Shown piece after piece: positions 61,236 through 64,000 of a stretch of 64,000 bases of DNA. The stretch is from Bedellia somnulentella (taxonomy: Eukaryota > Arthropoda > Insecta > Lepidoptera > Bedelliidae). The translations under genes were made by a program, and so were the position numbers. The DNA is taken from positions 9,591,912-9,655,911 of the forward strand of contig OY755196.1 of NCBI GenBank assembly GCA_963576735.1, given 5' to 3'. The notes beneath the pieces were generated by a model. That model had not been told where the DNA came from. It made no database searches and was given only the letters and a program-made list of their open reading frames with translations. Positions within the stretch are counted from its first letter, which is position 1. Each line of letters begins with the position of its first letter.

Positions 61236-62021
61236 TTTTTACACTGTTATCACAGAAAAGTCTAATTTCACACGGGTTTTTTACGTTGTTTTGGCAGAAA
61301 GAGTCATTTTAAATATGCACACATATTATTAAACCGAAATATTCGCGTTCTTTCTGATATTTTGGCAATTCTAATTAGATTTAGTCGGCCAAACACGTAA
61401 AGCGTCTAACCTTGACAAAAACTGAGCGAGATTGAGCTTTTATGAATGAACGAGACGGTTTCAGAAAGGAGCTTTGACATGAACGAAGGAAAACAAAGCT
61501 AGACTGTTACTTACTTCACACCACACAGTATATTAAACTATGTTTTAGTATAGCTATTCGGCAACAGATGGCAGCACTTTTAATATATTTTATAAATGTT
61601 TTCGATGGCCTTTTTCTTGGAGGGAGTGATACGAGTATAGTATTCTTTGAGTGATACTGTCTCACAGAATATATTTACATTCATCGTAAAAGAACCCAAT
61701 ACTCCTTGTGTACGGGTCAGTAATGGTTGCTTATATGGATCACTAAAATACATACATAAACTCGCAACCACAATTATGTCTTTTTCACCAAGTTTTCTTC
61801 CCTTAGTCGGCTCTAACATCATTAGTGAGAAGAAATTGAGTTGTGTTATTCTAAGCTGACACTACCGAACTTAGTATGCAATAAAGAGTATCAGTATTTT
61901 TCAAGTACCCATTTCTCATGATGGATTTAATATCTTGATGAAAAAATAGTTAGCATCTTTACTTTTAATTTTAAGTATGTGAAGTATTCAGAGAAGATTA
62001 ATTATAATATTATTTATTGCC
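61236..62021. other. Presumed otk 5' flank
   Basis: Would hold the otk 5' UTR and promoter. A reversed SINE-A fragment is at about 61800-61868 (TTATTCTAAGCTGACACTAC). No TATA or initiator could be assigned. Confidence 0.35.
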
Positions 62022-62258
62022 GTGTCGGCTTAGAATAGCACTACCCCGTTTCTACCGATGGGTGTACGTAAGAGGCGACTAACGGTATTGGTGCTTTTGA
62101 GGAATTTTGGGCGATGCGGCTGGAGACCCATCACCAACAACCTTTACCATCCTTTCCCCACTCAATTTTCCAAATGTGACTGAGGAATGTCTAATTCCTT
62201 AGCTCTGGCTACCCCTTCGAGGGATTTATAGCCGTGAGTATATGTATGTATGTGTATG
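62022..62258 (+). repeat. SINE-A with target duplication
   Basis: TATTATTTA on both sides (about 62011 and 62258); sits between otk and the deoxyhypusine synthase gene. Confidence 0.82.
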
Positions 62259-62423
62259 TATTATTTAAGGCTCAGTCAGCTATGAAATCATGTTGTTCAA
62301 TTTTGGTGAAGTGATTTATTATTATACATCATATTTACAAATACAGTAGCCTATAGTAAGATTAATATAACAAGACATAAATATATTTGTATGTACTAGG
62401 AATAATACAATAAAAACAATTAT

Positions 62424-63539
62424 CTATACATTCTTTTTATTGCTAAAATAGTATTTGGCAAATGTCTGACCAACAATAAGAGGAAAAACTAATGTAGCGT
62501 CCGCATACAATTTCACTGGGTTTGCATTAGGTCTGATTTTCCCCCATGATACCGCTTCATCTGGTCTGGCACCAGCATCGCTTCCATCAAATTCATTCGC
62601 TGTATTTACATACACAGCAAAATCAGCACCATTTCTCATTAGATTAGCATTGCATATATGGTGCTTAATCACACCGCCACCTAATATTACCATTCCTGTG
62701 TTATTCGCTTTTACTGCCATTGTGTTAAGCCTTCTCAAGTCTGCGAGTATATCAATAACTAAGCCTGCGTTTTTGAAAGAGTGGAAATACATCATGTCTC
62801 CTAGAGATCCATCTGTTAACGCTGGACTAAATATTGGTATATTATTCTTCCATGCCCAGTAACAAACTGAGCTTTCGTCATTTATCTTCTCACCTAGACG
62901 AGCTATGATTCGTGATGGCGACCAAACCACGCCATCTTTTAACTGTTCGTTTAACATTTCATCAAGTAACGGAGTGACCCATTCTTCAAAACGGCAGTAA
63001 TTCTCATTCGGGACTAATAAGTTACCAATTCTGTTAATGCCTCTTGTTCTCAGGGTCTTGCCAATTAAATGAAAGTCGCCTATGAATGTAGGAGCCAGGC
63101 ATTTAATCAGATCTTCTTCTACGCCTCCAGCAGTTGTCACAATGCAATCCACAAGTTTATTTTTAACTAGAAACTTTATAGTATCTCGGAGTCCAGATGA
63201 TATCATGTTGGATGTGTAGCCTAAGAATATAGTACAGTTAGTTCTCTTCTTAATAAAGATATCTTCTTCGTAAGGGTCACTTGTTTCGTCTGATAGTGGG
63301 GTGGATCGACATTTGAGCATTTTATTGATTTCGTGGACAGCTTGGCCGAGACTGGTGGCTTGAAAGCCAGTCCTAGTATAGCTCTCGAGTATTTTGTTGT
63401 AATCCACGCCATTTTCCCAGTCATATCCTTTTACTGTTGGGGTGTCAGCAGGAAGATCTTTACTTGGAAACAAAACAGCATTCACAGCTACATTTGGGGC
63501 GGGACACTTCGTTTTGTCTAGGTTTTCAGTTAGATCCAT
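62424..63539 (-). CDS. DHPS: Deoxyhypusine synthase, complete single-exon frame
   Basis: A cytosolic, NAD-dependent enzyme that moves the aminobutyl group of spermidine onto one lysine of eIF5A, the first step of hypusine formation. 371 residues against about 369 in the human enzyme, so full length. Seen: [18 protein letters not shown] near the start, [14 protein letters not shown] (NAD-binding region) near 135-150, [18 protein letters not shown] near 180, then [20 protein letters not shown] and WGK. The lysine of WGK (about residue 334) corresponds to the catalytic lysine. The start is the first ATG of the frame and agrees with family length. No introns and no lesions; AATAAA overlaps the last codons. 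It lies upstream of otk in the same direction with about 1.2 kb between. Confidence 0.96.
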   Translation of the reverse strand: MDLTENLDKTKCPAPNVAVNAVLFPSKDLPADTPTVKGYDWENGVDYNKILESYTRTGFQATSLGQAVHEINKMLKCRSTPLSDETSDPYEEDIFIKKRTNCTIFLGYTSNMISSGLRDTIKFLVKNKLVDCIVTTAGGVEEDLIKCLAPTFIGDFHLIGKTLRTRGINRIGNLLVPNENYCRFEEWVTPLLDEMLNEQLKDGVVWSPSRIIARLGEKINDESSVCYWAWKNNIPIFSPALTDGSLGDMMYFHSFKNAGLVIDILADLRRLNTMAVKANNTGMVILGGGVIKHHICNANLMRNGADFAVYVNTANEFDGSDAGARPDEAVSWGKIRPNANPVKLYADATLVFPLIVGQTFAKYYFSNKKNV

Positions 63540-63825
63540 GATGATTGGTTTAACTATGATTGTACATTATTCTTCTAGAATCACTTAAATTAAATAAACT
63601 AATTAATTCACAAAACAATGAACCACATAATATAACCTAATTCAATTCAATTTTTTGTTTAAGTGGTAATATAACCTAACCTACTTTCTAATTCAAATTG
63701 ACATTGACATTGACAGTATTTATTGATTAGTGACTGACATATAACAGTAACAGTCACTTTATCTGTCAGTTCATCAGTTGCCTTAATGTCAATGTTGTTT
63801 TTCTCTCGTCTGGCCAAGGCTGCAG
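63540..63825. promoter_or_regulatory. Presumed promoter/5' UTR region of DHPS
   Basis: AT-rich, with a TTGACATTGACATTGACAG repeat at about 63700 and several TGACA-type pieces. No core element can be assigned with confidence. Confidence 0.35.
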
Positions 63826-63831
63826 AAAGTG

Positions 63832-64000
63832 CGAACATACAAACTCACGCCATTAGTTCCCATTGGGGTAGGCAGAGACTATTGATCGCCACTTTGTATG
63901 ACACTGACAAACCTCTCTAGCTTCGTTTACATCAATCTTCTCATACACGCTCTTTTATTCTTCATACTTTGGAATTGGAAGCTTGCCTTATTGAGCACAT
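63832..64000 (-). repeat. LINE-A 3' fragment at the right edge
   Basis: ACTCACGCCATTAGTTCCCA then GGGTAGGCAGAGACTATTGA, the reverse of the LINE-A end; continues beyond the window. Confidence 0.85.

Overview
The window looks like nuclear DNA of an insect, most likely a moth or butterfly. It is AT-rich, its genes have small exons in long introns, and it is packed with non-LTR retrotransposons, tail-sharing SINEs, MITEs and Helitron-like repeats of the kind common in Lepidoptera. There are no prokaryotic features. Only two host genes are recognisable, both on the minus strand.

Host genes. (1) A large gene runs from a signal-peptide exon at 61193-61235 down to a stop at 11459. Sixteen exons can be placed by splice sites, matching phases and protein similarity. 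They encode Ig-type domains, one transmembrane helix, a charged juxtamembrane region and a degenerate tyrosine-kinase domain (glycine loop present, HRD changed to HSD, no DFG). This is the off-track (Otk)/PTK7 family of pseudokinase receptors. The N-terminal Ig exons were not securely found in the 34 kb between 26.9 and 61.2 kb, and a 200-base N run at 14017-14216 removes part of the kinase. (2) At 62424-63539 an uninterrupted 371-codon frame encodes deoxyhypusine synthase.

Layout. 1-2950: RTE-like LINE (LINE-A). 4631-8700: decayed APE/RT LINE on the minus strand (LINE-B). 9.1-11.4 kb: MITEs and the otk 3' flank. 11.4-26.9 kb: otk exons, with introns full of SINEs. 27-61 kb: otk 5' intron(s), holding a LINE fragment inside a SINE (33.6-35.1 kb), an RTE with another LINE inside it and 12-bp target duplications (36.5-40.2 kb), a decayed plus-strand locus with a recurring 13-bp motif (43.5-45.4 kb), a long inverted repeat (47.5-47.7 kb) and a 5'-truncated LINE (50.85-52.56 kb). 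62.4-63.5 kb: deoxyhypusine synthase. 63.8-64 kb: LINE-A 3' end.

Labels used here: SINE-A is a ~250-bp repeat with about 45 full or partial copies. It runs from GTGTAGTGTCGGCTTAGAAT through GCGATGCGGTTGGAGACCCA to GCCGTGAGTATATGTATGTA. SINE-B is a ~360-bp tRNA-headed repeat ending GGCGTGAACGTTTATGTTAT. SINE-C is one tRNA-headed copy. SINE-A, SINE-B and LINE-A share a related 3' end, which suggests that LINE-A machinery mobilised both SINEs. All calls come from reading the sequence by eye. Repeat boundaries are approximate (about ±10 bases) unless a target duplication fixes them.
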